From Eulemur rufifrons (taxonomy: Eukaryota > Chordata > Mammalia > Primates > Lemuridae), in contig NC_090989.1 in assembly GCF_041146395.1 (NCBI RefSeq), forward strand, positions 123,379,501 through 123,443,500: DNA of 64,000 nucleotides, written 5' to 3'. This document shows positions 37,510 through 48,454 of the stretch, piece by piece (position 1 is the first letter of the stretch; the number at the start of each line of letters is the position of its first letter). Under the pieces are notes generated by a model, which was not told the origin of the DNA, did no database searches, and saw nothing but the letters and a program-made list of their open reading frames with translations. Both the position numbers and the translations under genes were made by a program.

Positions 37510-37990
37510 TCATTTACCCATTCAACACATATTCCTGGAGTGTCTACAACATGCCAAGCATTGAAGGAGATGTTGGATCTATAATGGGAAACATTCGAAG
37601 TCTCTCCTCATACAGTTCACCTGAGAGTGGGGGAGATAGACCAGAGAACAGATAATCACAATACAAGATGCTATGTGCTATAGGAGGGATAGAGCCAGCA
37701 TGTTAAGGATACATGGAGAAGGAAGAAAGGAAGAGAAGGGGGATGGGAAGTTTAAGTTGGCTTGGAATGTCAAGGTTGGCTTCCTGCTGATGCTAACCAA
37801 CCCCTTGAAGAAAATAGATAATGCAATGAACAACAGACTCAAGGTCATAGTTACCTTATGAATTAATTCAATAAATGTTTGTTGACTACTTCTTCCCTGC
37901 CAGGTATAGAACCAGGTGCTTTTGTACTCCATGGAGGCAGAGACTTTATCTCTTTTGCCCACTTCTCAGTAAACATCTGTGGACTGGTAC
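37510..37990. repeat. LINE/L2 fragments
   Basis: Positions 37510-37850 read as diverged antisense L2, starting at the tail motif 'cattcaacacatattcctgg'. Positions 37860-37990 carry another L2-type tail with 'tcaataaatgtttgttgact'. Confidence 0.6.
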
Positions 37991-39640
37991 AATGGTGACT
38001 TGAAGGAGCTCAGAGTCCTAGATGGTGTCTGATCTTCACCTGGGATCTCTGGTCCTTGATGGGCTTAGTATTTGTAAAAAGGTGCTATCGGTGCATCTTA
38101 TCTGGTATGAATGAATGAGCAGCAAGTAAATGTAGCTTTCAAATAGTTGGTATCATCTAGAACACAGCAAATCTTTTTTTTCTTTTTTTGTGAAGACAAG
38201 TTGGGGCCTGATGATTGGTGAAGAAAGGAAAGGATGGCAGGATATATGAAATTTAAATCAGTCTGCACTGAGGAATCTTGACCATCCTAGTAGCAGGGGG
38301 AGTCTCCTCTCTCTTCAAAGCCCCCTTGGGGGACCTCTAGAGATCTGGCTGACTCTCTTTACAGCCATAGTTTGGAAGACTGTCTAGCTCTGCTTTTGCT
38401 CAGCTAATCCCGGGATTGGCCTCTCCACTGGACTGTATCCACAGCCTCGTTACTCACTGTCAATGCCGAACGCCAGTCTTCCAATGCCGGAGCAGCCAGC
38501 TGCTGCCCATTCCCTTCAATTTTTCCACATCCTGATAGAGGTGTCAGGGAAACAAAAGATTCTCAAATGACAGCTTCCCTTGGCTTGTGCCTGGGAGGCC
38601 TAACACTCTTGCATCTGTTCCAGTCTGGCCTGGCTCGGGCATGGACAGCAGATGTTTGTCTTGACAAGTGTAGGCATGGACAGGTCACAGTTGTGTTTGG
38701 TGATCACACCTCAGGCACACTAACTTGAAGATAGGTCTTGAGGCAGACTCGGGAATTGTTTTAATGGCCAGTCACTGCCTGAATGTCGTTGCCCTCACAG
38801 ATCCCTGTCTGTAACACAGGGGTGACTTGTATTATTGAATGGCAAAGGAAAAAGGGCAATGAGGGTCACCGTCTTGAAAGACTTGCTCCTTTGAATAGAT
38901 TTGGGCTGATTTCCTGGTGAAGTTCCCTTAAGATTTCATGGCCAAGTACATTTAAAGCATGAATTACAAAGCCTTTGTAATAAATGCAATCCCAATTACA
39001 TATGAAAATTTTTTAAAAAAGAAAACTGTTATAAATTTCAAATAATCTGTACTTTAGTTCACTGATTTGGTATGCATTATATAATTAATACATGTTTATT
39101 CTACATTTCAAGCAGCAATATCATAAAATAAGATCTCATGTCTATACAGAATTTGCTTAATGCTTAAAAACTTACTCCTTATTGTATTTCTATTACAAAA
39201 GTAATATATGCATGTTTATTACCTATAATTTAGAAAATACCAACATGTACAGCAATAAAATCAAAATCACCTATAATCTCATGATTGTGAAACAAATTAT
39301 TAACATTGTGGTATATTTTTTAGGCTTTTATCCTGTGCATAAATACAATGTTTTGGGGTGATTTTTACATATAAAGTTAATGACATCAAGATTGCAAATA
39401 GAAAAAAAAATAAAAATATTTTTCTTGCCTATTTGCAAACTTGTCCTTGAATAAGTGTTCTCTCAAACACGGCCTAGCTCCTTCTGTGTCCTACTACAAA
39501 GACAAAGCCAGGAAACCATGGTGGGAAGTGAGAACAGCTGGAGAAAAACAAAACTCTGTTTAATATCCAGACCAGAGGATAAACTGTCCTGCTGAATGCA
39601 TTTGGAGGATTGTTTTACATAGGGAACAAATGGATGATTT
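37991..39640. other. Long stretch mostly without recognised repeat
   Basis: No exon is recognised. The part 38830-39000 is a candidate conserved element (see findings). The part 39000-39420 is AT-rich and looks like a very old repeat with 'attacaaaagtaatatatgc', but I cannot assign it. Confidence 0.35.
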
Positions 39641-40010
39641 CTTTGATTGATTTATTGATTCAGCAATTCAACAAACATTGATTGAGCCCTTATTTTGAGC
39701 CAGGCAGTGTACTTTTACAATGGGATAAAAATACAAATAAGACACACCCTTGACAACCAAGAGCACTCAATCTGGGGTAAGAACCAGATAAATAACTCAG
39801 CAATGACAGTGAGATGTATAAGAATAGTGATTGGACCACGTGAGTTTGTAGAAAAGGGATCATTTGCAGTGGTAGAAGGAAAAGACACTTGTGGAACCGT
39901 GGTGGAGGAAGGGCTCTGTGCACTGTGCTGGGAGTATGTTTTTAATCCTGAAAGTACCTGGGATCCACTGAAGGCTTATAGAGAGGGGACTTAAATGATC
40001 GCTTTTGTAT
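39641..40010 (-). repeat. LINE/L2, antisense
   Basis: The order 'caacaaacattgattgagcc', 'tgagccaggcagtgtacttt' and 'ggatccactgaaggcttata' before 'gagaggggactta' matches reverse-complemented L2. The frame at 39695-39994 is a by-product. Confidence 0.7.
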
Positions 40011-40104
40011 TTTGGCCAACATAGTTAGAAACAAACAAGACTTGACATCAGAAGCTGCATGACCCTCTGAAAGGCAAACAAAACGACCAAAAAGCAAGCA
40101 AACA

Positions 40105-40255
40105 AATATACAGAAAAGGTTCTCTGAGTCTCAGCTTGTCCATCTGTAAAAAGAGAATGATTGTAACTACTTGAGAGATTGCTGTATTAAATGAGATAAT
40201 AAATTGTGAAACAAAGTCCCTGAAAGTTAATGGATGGTCAATAAATGGCACTAGC
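40105..40255 (+). repeat. MIR SINE 3' half
   Basis: The phrase 'cttgtccatctgtaaaaaga' followed by 'tattaaatgagataataaat' and a tail 'gtcaataaatggcact' is sense MIR. Confidence 0.8.
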
Positions 40256-40289
40256 TGTTGTTAGTTGCAAGGCATACAAGGTCCTTCAG

Positions 40290-40510
40290 TCCAGTCCACT
40301 ATCTGTCCTGCTGCCCCCTCTGCCCACACCTGCGTTCTAAGCACACAGACAACTCGGTGCTGCACCCCTCCTTCCACCACGCCATCTTCAGACCCCCACT
40401 CCTTTGCCCAAGCCATTCCATCTCCCTGGTATGCTCTTCTCCTCTTCCTATTGCCTGCTTTAAATTGATGACCCATCCTTTAAGATCTGACTCAAATAGT
40501 CACCTATCTC
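40290..40510 (+). repeat. LINE/L2 fragment
   Basis: The sequence 'tttgcccaagccattccatc' followed by 'tccctggtatgctcttctcc' and 'acccatcctttaagatctga' is L2 in consensus order. The overlapping frames at 40258-40521 come from this L2. Confidence 0.85.
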
Positions 40511-42109
40511 TAGAGTATTAAAGAACTGTTAGAGGCAGGAAAGAAATGGAAAATTTCTCACTCAAAATTGGGAGACTGGTTTAAAAGGATGGGATTAACA
40601 GTCTCTGACATTTTGCTTAGTGAGGTTTGCAGATACAAACTTTAAAGTAGTTCATTCCCACTTAAAATAGCTGAACCCACGATCAAAGTGTGCTCTTTTG
40701 GAGGAAGTTGCATGGGATGGTACCTGACCCAGGATATCAGCTGTCCTCTTTGGGTCCTCCTTCTCCTTCCTCTCCTCAAAAGCCTTCTCTTGTTTTAGTG
40801 ATATTTTTATTCTCTTTTATCTTCTAATATCCCCACTTCTTTCTTTTCATTATAATTGTTTTATTTCATATTGCTCATATCTTTCTTTCACGTATATTTG
40901 TTACAAGGATTATTATTCATTTTAAATTCTTGGTGCATCTGTTCCAGTAAGGTGAATTATTTTTATTTTTTTATTTTTTTACAGTTCTTGTTAGATGCTA
41001 ACTTGGAGGAGAGGCAGCAAAAACACTTACAAGCTTTTCTCCATCCTATCTTCTCACTTCCAGCACTCTCCCCCCTTAGCATTTCTCACTTTTTTTTTTT
41101 TTTATTAATCTGTCTGATCCATACCTGCCTCTTGTTTCTGTAAATTCTGCATGGTTAATTCTAGTGGAGAGAGCCAAAAAGCCCATGGTCCTTGGCCATC
41201 TTATTATTTATCTTTTAAATTACACTTCATTTTAAGTTGTATATAGTAAGCTTTAAGTGTTTTGTGTGTATGTGTGTTTAAAGAACTCAATTAGACCATA
41301 GAACTTTTTCTACTAATTCTTAACTGGTATGATACCTAATTATAATGATTTTCCCTCTTTCCTTTAATGGCTTACTTGCTTTTAACCCCCACCAGACCTG
41401 AGAAAATCTCCCTACTAGTGGGACATGACTTGGAGATTAAATTTCCCATGGCCTGAGGGCCATTATTTCTACTGGTCTCTTTGTTATTTCATCTGTAGAT
41501 GGGAAAGAACTAACCCTGTTTCGGATTTCGGACTGTCTCACTTTCCTGTCCAGGAAGATGGAGAAAATGTCTCATGCCCCTAGGCTCCCTGAAGCTCTCA
41601 GCAAATTCAGAATAACATGTTGATTAGTTACCAAAAGTCGAAATGCCTATGTTTCTCAACCCAAGGGTGCATTTGCTGTGTGGCCCTGGGGAGGTTGCCC
41701 AAACAGTTGGAGACTTTACACTCTCTAGATTGTGAGGGTCAGTGTCATAGTGGATCCTTCAGGGGGCTGATGCAAGAATTTACATATGTATGTACTTTAG
41801 GATAGTGTTGGTCACATCATAAGAATACACAAATATATTTCCTCTTCTTTCTCTTTCCATTCCCACCCCCACCCCCAAACCCAAAGGATATATTTTGTCA
41901 GTCAAGTAGAAGGGCAAAAATCTTTTTTTCTTTCTCTCAAGCAGAACTTTTTGGGCACAATATTAAGGTTATTCATTTTTGCAGGATACAGAATTCTAGG
42001 CTGGGCATTAATCTCCCATATAGCCAGTAAGTATAGCTATGTAACCATTCTCTCTCTCCCATCCTTTCTAGGGACAGAAAACAACATAACTGGTCCAGAC
42101 ACATTTCTA
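40511..42109. other. Non-coding, T-rich in part
   Basis: Homopolymer-rich T tracts lie at 40960-40981 and 41090-41103. No exon or named repeat is recognised. Confidence 0.4.
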
Positions 42110-42290
42110 CACTAGTAGTTTTCAAATTTTGATGCATATTAGAATCACCTAGGAAGTTTTTAAAAAATCTCAACATTCAAGTCTTATTCCAATTAAAGTA
42201 GAATATCTTGGGTAAAACATGGTATTTTTTTAAAAGATCCCCAAGTGATTCCTGGGCATTGCAAAGTTTTGGAACCACTGCTCTACACAT
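42110..42290 (-). mobile_element. MER5A-like hAT fossil
   Basis: The order 'agtagttttcaaattttgat', 'gcatattagaatcacctagg' and the end 'agttttggaaccactgct' matches MER5A termini and body in reverse orientation. Confidence 0.8.
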
Positions 42291-43189
42291 TTGAAGATAT
42301 TTTGCTCTTTTGTTTGCATTCAAGATCCTTTCACTTTTTAATCCCTTTGGTTATTTTTATGGTCTTCTCTAATCATCTCTATGATGGTGGCCATGATATT
42401 GAGTGATGTATTTGAACTAAGTTCATGGCTGAATTAAGTGGCATAACTCATGTTTCTGCATCTCTTGCCTTATCTTTCTTCACTGCCCTGTCTGATAAAG
42501 TTGGAAGTTGCGGTGGAGAAAGGAGAGGATCAGCTATCCAGGAAAGGGAACAAATGAGGACTTAGTGGCTACAAGGGAGACTAGTTGTGTCATGTGTCTA
42601 TTGTTTTTAGCTGTGTCTTTGATGAGACAGGCTTTGGATCTTTGTTCCTTCGGTGTCCTTGATGAGTCCCCTGGAGACACGTCATGTACAGAAGACACTG
42701 CAGGGAAACACTGTCACAATGTGGGCTGTTGACCCAAATCCGCCTCTAGTCTCTTACTCTGTTGAATTAAGCTGGACCACATGAGTATAAGGAGGGTCCC
42801 TTTGGACGTTTGGATTGAGAGAAGAATACAGGCAGCCAACCAGCCAACCTTGGTTCTTTTGTCCTCTCCCTCTGGGTCTTAAAACTGGAAAAAAAAAAAA
42901 AAAAGAAATCTTAGGGTGAAATGGGAGTCATTTTCCTTAAGGCCTGAGACTTAGCTGACATGAGCCACTCACCCACTGGAAACATCTTTTTCCCCGGAGC
43001 CCTCTTTGGTCTCGTTGGATTTTCTGGTCTTCTGCTGTCTTCTCACAGGCCAGATGGCCCCTGCTCCCCACGGATAGGGAGATAATCCCAAAGTGAACGT
43101 GTCAGATTGCTTTAAAGAACAGGTACTGTGCACATATTATGAAGTTGCTTGCTGTCTGGAGTCAAGCTGGGCTTTGGGACACTGATGAT
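42291..43189. other. Non-coding, nothing recognised
   Basis: A 16-base A-run lies at about 42889-42904. No repeat body with target duplications is recognised beside it and no exon is seen. Confidence 0.35.
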
Positions 43190-43620
43190 ATGTGTAAATG
43201 GTATCTGTTCCTTAAAGTATATTTAAATAAGAACACACTGAAAGCAATTAAAATGTACTAGGAAAAGAGATTGGTTGAATGAATTTAATATACCAGTATT
43301 ATAGAATATTAGTTATTAAAACTCATGTTTATTAAAAAAAGATGACACCGAGATTTGCTTTTTATTCTATCATTAGGTTAAAATGCAGTACAAAAATTAT
43401 ATACAGATCCTGATTCTGTTTAAAATTCGTAAACATAAAAAAGACTGTAATACTGTAATAAACATATCAAAATAATAACAGTGGCTTTTATCTGGTAGGT
43501 GAAATTACAAATGGTTTTTATTTCCTTGTTCTTTCTTAATACTTTTCATTTTTAAATCAAGAATTTGATTTTTTTGATTTTTGAAAAATATTGTAAGCAT
43601 ATAAATTGCACTTAAAGAAA
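43190..43620 (+). repeat. Possible old L1 3' UTR
   Basis: The phrase 'gagattggttgaatgaattt' followed by 'tatagaatattagttattaa' resembles the 3' end of old L1s, with an AT-rich trailing part. It is too diverged for certainty. Confidence 0.45.
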
Positions 43621-44104
43621 TGTTTGACTATGTGAGGCACCTGGGATAGTATCCATGGGCAGAATATTTATTTCTGGAGGAGGCATAAACAATGGATGGT
43701 GTGTCAGTGACCCTGAAATGATAGGTACTTAGTAGCTGGTTATAGAAAAACCATGAGAGTTCACAGAAGAATTTGAGGCATGGATTAATGAAAAGTACAA
43801 ATTGCGTTTCAGGGGACCCGTCTACCTGGAAGCCATTCTAGGAACAGTGACCGATGAAACATTCAGTAGTCATTATAGATAATTTACTCTAGAAGACCCT
43901 CACCTTAAAGGAGAAAGGTCTAGTAATCAGAGCCAGTAAATCGAGTCTACATTCTCACACGGCGATGCTTTTCTCTGATAGTGCACACGCTCTCATACTC
44001 TCAACTCTTTTTCCCTCACTCTCTTTCACTCATATCCTCTCTCCAACACATACATTTAGTTTGATTCAAGAAAAAAAATGGATATGAATATTGTATTGAT
44101 CCGG
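43621..44104. other. Non-coding, nothing recognised
   Basis: Spacer with no recognised exon or repeat. Confidence 0.3.
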
Positions 44105-44350
44105 TTAGGTTAGGTTATGCTGCAGGAACAAGCCCAAATCTCAGTGACCTAACACATCAAAGGTTTATTTCTCACCAATATAAAGTCTTTTTAAATCCAG
44201 CTATTTCTCTAGGGTTACTGTCTGTCAGTAGTGACTCAGTAACCCCAGATGCCTTGATTTTTCTGTTCCTCTATCTCAACAAAAGGCCTCTTTGGTCAAC
44301 ACGGCATGGGAAAGTACAGTTAGAAGATCTGCACTCGATCTCTGTGCTGC
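44105..44350. repeat. Old interspersed repeat, second copy of the 16.4-kb type
   Basis: The phrases 'gttatgctgcaggaacaagc', 'ccaaatctcagtgacctaac' and 'aaaggtttatttctcacc' define the same unnamed family as 16390-16700. An LTR of the MaLR group in reverse orientation is possible. Confidence 0.5.
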
Positions 44351-44356
44351 TGCTGC

Positions 44357-44770
44357 TTTTTTTTTTTTTTTAAGGTGTACAATTTAATGTTTTTTAATGT
44401 ATTTGAAGAGTTGTGCAGCCATCACCACAAAGTTAGAACATTTTTATCACACATAAAAGAAACCTTATACCCATTATCTGTTACTCAGTTACTCCTAAAT
44501 CTTCTTCCTTTTCCCCCAAGCAGCCACTGATCTATTTTCTGTCTATATAGATGTATCTATTCTAGGCATTTCTTGCAAATAGATTCATACATGTGGTCTT
44601 TTCTTTTAAACCAGTTTGTCAGTTTTTCAAAATGTTAAACATAGAGTTGCTATATGACCCCAAAATTCCACTCCTAGCTAGATATCCAAGAGAAATGAAA
44701 ATATGTCCACACAAAAACTTGTAAATGCATATAGCAGTATTATCCATAATAACCAAAAATTGGAAATCTT
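44357..44770 (-). mobile_element. LINE-1 insertion with twin-priming inversion
   Basis: A T-run (about 44357-44371) marks the reversed poly(A) tail. Antisense L1 3' UTR follows ('aaggtgtacaatttaatgtt', 'gttgtgcagccatcaccaca'). From about 44610 the strand switches to sense ORF2 ('atatgaccccaaaattccac', 'gcagtattatccataataac'). A tail-adjacent part in one orientation and a more 5' part in the other is the expected product of twin priming. Confidence 0.8.
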
Positions 44771-44840
44771 GCTTCTTCTTGAAGCACGTTACTTCTCAGA
44801 GCAAATCAGATCCCTCTGTGCTCTGTAAGAGTGCACATGT

Positions 44841-44841
<1 letters not shown>

Positions 44842-44871
<30 letters not shown>
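44842..44871. repeat. (CA)n microsatellite
   Basis: About 15 CA units, seen directly. Confidence 0.97.
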
Positions 44872-44873
<2 letters not shown>

Positions 44874-45309
44874 TTCTTACCTCTGTTTCTTTGGTTCTAC
44901 TACGGGCAGGAAAGAAGACTATGATAAAGCTAAAGTTATTTATAACGGGGGCTTAAATTGAACTAAACTCGGGCTTTCAAGTAAGAATTAAGTTAACTAA
45001 TATTTTTAAATCCTCTATAAGCTAATTTCTTTACAGAACTCACCAAAAAGTCCCACGTGTCCAGTGAACTAGTCTAAGTTACAATTAAGCCTATTTGTTC
45101 TACAGTTTTTGGCTCAAACCAAAATATATGAATAACTTTCAACATGAACTGATTTTAATTTGGAGTCTTGATTTATAATAATGGTTTATCTTTAAATCAC
45201 AGCTCTCTCAAATGATCTGAACCCTAAGTGTGGAGAACATTTGCTATATTCTGGGCCACAGGACAGGTGAAATGCAAACAGATGTAACATTTTTGGACGA
45301 TCTACTCTA

Positions 45310-45450
45310 TTGCTTATTATGCTTGCTTCTTTTATGTCTGTTATCTCCTCTAATCCTCATAATAGTCCTAGGAGGTAGCTATTATTATCTTCTTTCTTAA
45401 AATGAGAAAACTGAGGCTCAGAAAAGTTATGTCACAGCTAGAAAATGTTC
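45310..45450 (-). repeat. MIR SINE, antisense
   Basis: The phrases 'ctctaatcctcataatagtc' and 'aaaatgagaaaactgaggct' are the antisense MIR core. Confidence 0.9.
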
Positions 45451-45924
45451 AACACAAATTAAAGCCTTTAGGTTTCCAAAGCACTTTTGATGCTGTTATG
45501 CACCTCCCAAGCGATCCTCGTCCATTTGAGCATCTCATGACCTCCGGACACAGAGTGCTGCTTCTGTGTTTTTGCCACTCTTTGATGACTAGTCATGCAG
45601 ATTGGCTTTTCCTGTCTTCTTTTCTTAGCTTCTTCAAATTCAGACCATGCTCTTTGGTTTAGCTTGAGACCTGTCTCTTCTATTTCACAAGAAGAGGTAG
45701 TGTTGGTTCAGCATAAAGCACCTAACACCAGTTCTGGCATAAGGAAGGCTGCTTGATAAATATTACTTTTCTTCTCTCTTCACTATACTTTAGACCAGAG
45801 TATTCCTATCTTGTCTGGGCTTTATGATCACTTAATTGATCGTTGCTAATTATTTTGACAATTCATTACATATCTACTTGGAGAACTCCCTTTCATCTTA
45901 ACACAGGTAACATAACAGTTTAGC
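45451..45924. other. Non-coding, possible L2 trace
   Basis: A faint L2-like tail ('aaggctgcttgataaatatt') ends near 45767. Otherwise nothing is recognised. Confidence 0.35.
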
Positions 45925-46255
45925 ACTTACTGTATGCTCCATGTCTGCATTGTCACTCACTGAATCATCTGCTATGGTAGAGCTTATCATCAGTACTATT
46001 TTGCAGATAAGAAAACCAAAGCACATCTCGTCTAGTTATAGCTAGTAAATTGTGGAGCCAGGATGTCTGATTCACAAGCCTACACATTTAAATATCACAT
46101 TCTGGTGACTTCATTGAATAAATATTTTATCTACTCAGTCACACTGAAAGTTCTTCAAAGGCAGTGGCCACATCTTATTATTTCAGTGCCTCTCATGGCA
46201 TGTAATCTAGTATTAGGCACATGCTAGGTGCTCAGTTATTATTTGTCAAGATGAA
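45925..46255. repeat. MIR (antisense) followed by L2 3' end (sense)
   Basis: Positions 45925-46100 read as antisense MIR ('ttttgcagataagaaaacca', 'agctagtaaattgtggagcc'). Positions 46110-46255 read as a sense L2 tail ('cacatgctaggtgctcagtt'). Confidence 0.75.
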
Positions 46256-47219
46256 TTTTAGGGGTCTTAGGGATAAAAGGAGAGTATCTCTGACTATGAA
46301 CTTTTCCTCCCAGTGGTCTGTGATTGTGAGCATTTGCCTTGTTTTCTGCCTGGGCTTTTAGCCTCTAGTGAAATAGACAAACATCAAGACTGGAGTCTGA
46401 GGGACCTGAGGGTTACAGAATGCACCCAAGCGTTCTAATCCAGTTGGTGGTGAAAGTGGAGTGAACTGGTGCTCTCTGCCCAGAAGTGACATCATTTCTT
46501 CTTGGGGAATTGGATTTCTGAGATACAGAGGCAAAGTTGTCACTATTGAAGTCTCCACCCTTTGGTATAGCCCGGTGAGTGTCAATTGTGTGGGAGCAAT
46601 GATGTCAGCCCATCAGGTGTGGGCAGGAAGCCTCTGTTTTGACTGTTAGATTAACTCCTGGTTATCCAATACCACTGTGAGATCTCAGATCATCCAGTTT
46701 TTCTTTTTCTTCAGGCATTTACCATGTAAACCTGTCTTTGAGGCAGTATCAGTGAGAAGCTTAATTCAGGGAGAGGGAGGGAGGGAGAATGGAAGAGAAG
46801 TGCTCTTCTGGATGGAATGCTTGGAGTGTCATGCTGGTGAACATTTGGTTCTGAGATTTGATGAACAAATGATGAATATTTGGCTCAGAACATTTGGTTC
46901 TGAGATGACACTATAGATCATACTTGTTATATTTCAATGTCACCTGACATTTTGAGGGCCTGGCTGGCTATCCCAGCCCCTGGTTCTGGAGATCTGTTCT
47001 TTATCAACACCTTCAGCCACCGCTTTTAAGTTACCCCCACATCCAAGAAGTCTGTCACTAGTCAGTTTAGGAGGCTCCACTTGCAGTCTGTCCTGGAAGA
47101 GTCTTTGTTGAACAGTCCTTGATCCCTACACACCAGGACTTTGCAGACATGTCAGCTAATCATTACAGCATGGATGTGGTAATCAATGTGAGAAGACTCT
47201 AAACCAGAACTTTAGGGGC
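46256..47219. other. Non-coding, nothing recognised
   Basis: No exon or named repeat. It contains the local 19-bp direct repeat described at 46839-46906 and a GGGA run near 46770. Confidence 0.4.
46839..46906 (+). repeat. Local 19-bp direct repeat
   Basis: GAACATTTGGTTCTGAGAT occurs at 46839-46857 and again at 46888-46906, 49 bp apart. Both are perfect. It is probably a small slippage or patch duplication. Confidence 0.9.
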
Positions 47220-47560
47220 AAAATTAAGGAGTGACTAACAAGGGTAAGGGAGAGGTCGTAGAAATTTTGTCAAGGGAATAAAACTGGACCATGAAAGAGG
47301 CATTCCGTGAGTAGGAATTTTTCATGTGAAAAAAATCTGCATATAATTCAATGGGCATTCCAGGATTTGAAAGTGTGAAAAAGAATAATGAGAATAGAGC
47401 AACTTAAAGTGTCTGGAGAATAGTGTGCCTGAATGATAAAGGTAGGAAAAGTGAGTCAGTGATTCTAGGCAAAGAAATGTGGACGTTGACCTACAAAAGG
47501 CTGTTAAGCAGGGGACTGACCTGATCAGAATTGAGCTTAACAATTGGGCAAACATCCCTG
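47220..47560 (-). repeat. LINE/L2, antisense
   Basis: The order 'gaaagaggcattccgtgagt', 'gctgttaagcaggggactga' and 'cctgatcagaattgag' is reverse-complemented L2. Confidence 0.75.
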
Positions 47561-47874
47561 AGTATCTAGTACCTGCTGATTGTAATGAAGAATTACAATG
47601 GATCCAGGATGGGGGAAATGAGAGAAATGACTCTGACTCATTTGAGATTTGTTCTCTTATATTCTATTTTGTCTCACATTATTCCTACCATCTCTGCTTT
47701 CCTTTAATTGAAATTTGTCTATTTTTCTTTAGTCATATATTCACTCATTATAGTTGGCTTAATAAGTATCACGTGGGTAGATATTAAAGCTAATCTAAGA
47801 TTATTGGTTTTTCAGTAAGAGAGTTTCACCTCTTCATAATTACCAGCATGTTAGATATATTGGTCTTATTTCTG

Positions 47875-48365
47875 CTATTATTTATTTTTTAAGTAAAATT
47901 TTATCCAAGTGAAACAAACATACAGAAGAGTGTACACATCTTAAGTGTCCAGCTGGGTGAATTTTTACAAAGCAAACCCTCCCAAATAAAGATGTAGAAT
48001 ATTTCTGCACCCCAGAAGCCTCCCTTGTATCCCTCCAATCATTGCATCCACAAAGGTAAACATTATTCTGCCTTATACCATTATAATTAATTTTGGTCTG
48101 TTTTTGGACTTTATATAATTCGGATCATACAGTGTGTATTTTTTTGTATGGGACATAGTTTGTTCAACATTATGTCTAGGAAATTCATCCATGCTGGCAT
48201 GTGTATCAAAAGATTGTTCATTTTCATTGCTGTATGGCATCCTATCATACAAATTGACAACAATTTAGTTATTCCCACCTTTTTCTTAGGCTGCATGTTG
48301 CTATTGTTGTTATTTTCAATTTCCTCATTCAGGATTGGGAATAAATCTATCCATTCTGTCATTTG
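47875..48365 (-). mobile_element. Old LINE-1 3' region, antisense
   Basis: The order 'gtgaatttttacaaagcaaa', 'ctgcaccccagaagcctccc' and 'tgtctaggaaattcatccat' with a 'tgctgtatggcatcctatc' segment is the antisense 3' end of old L1. Confidence 0.8.
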
Positions 48366-48454
48366 CCAGTGGACAGGTTACGTAGAATGTTATTAATCCT
48401 CCCCACTATCCACTCGGTGCTAGCATCCCTGCCTGTCAGTTGAGTAACTAGAAA

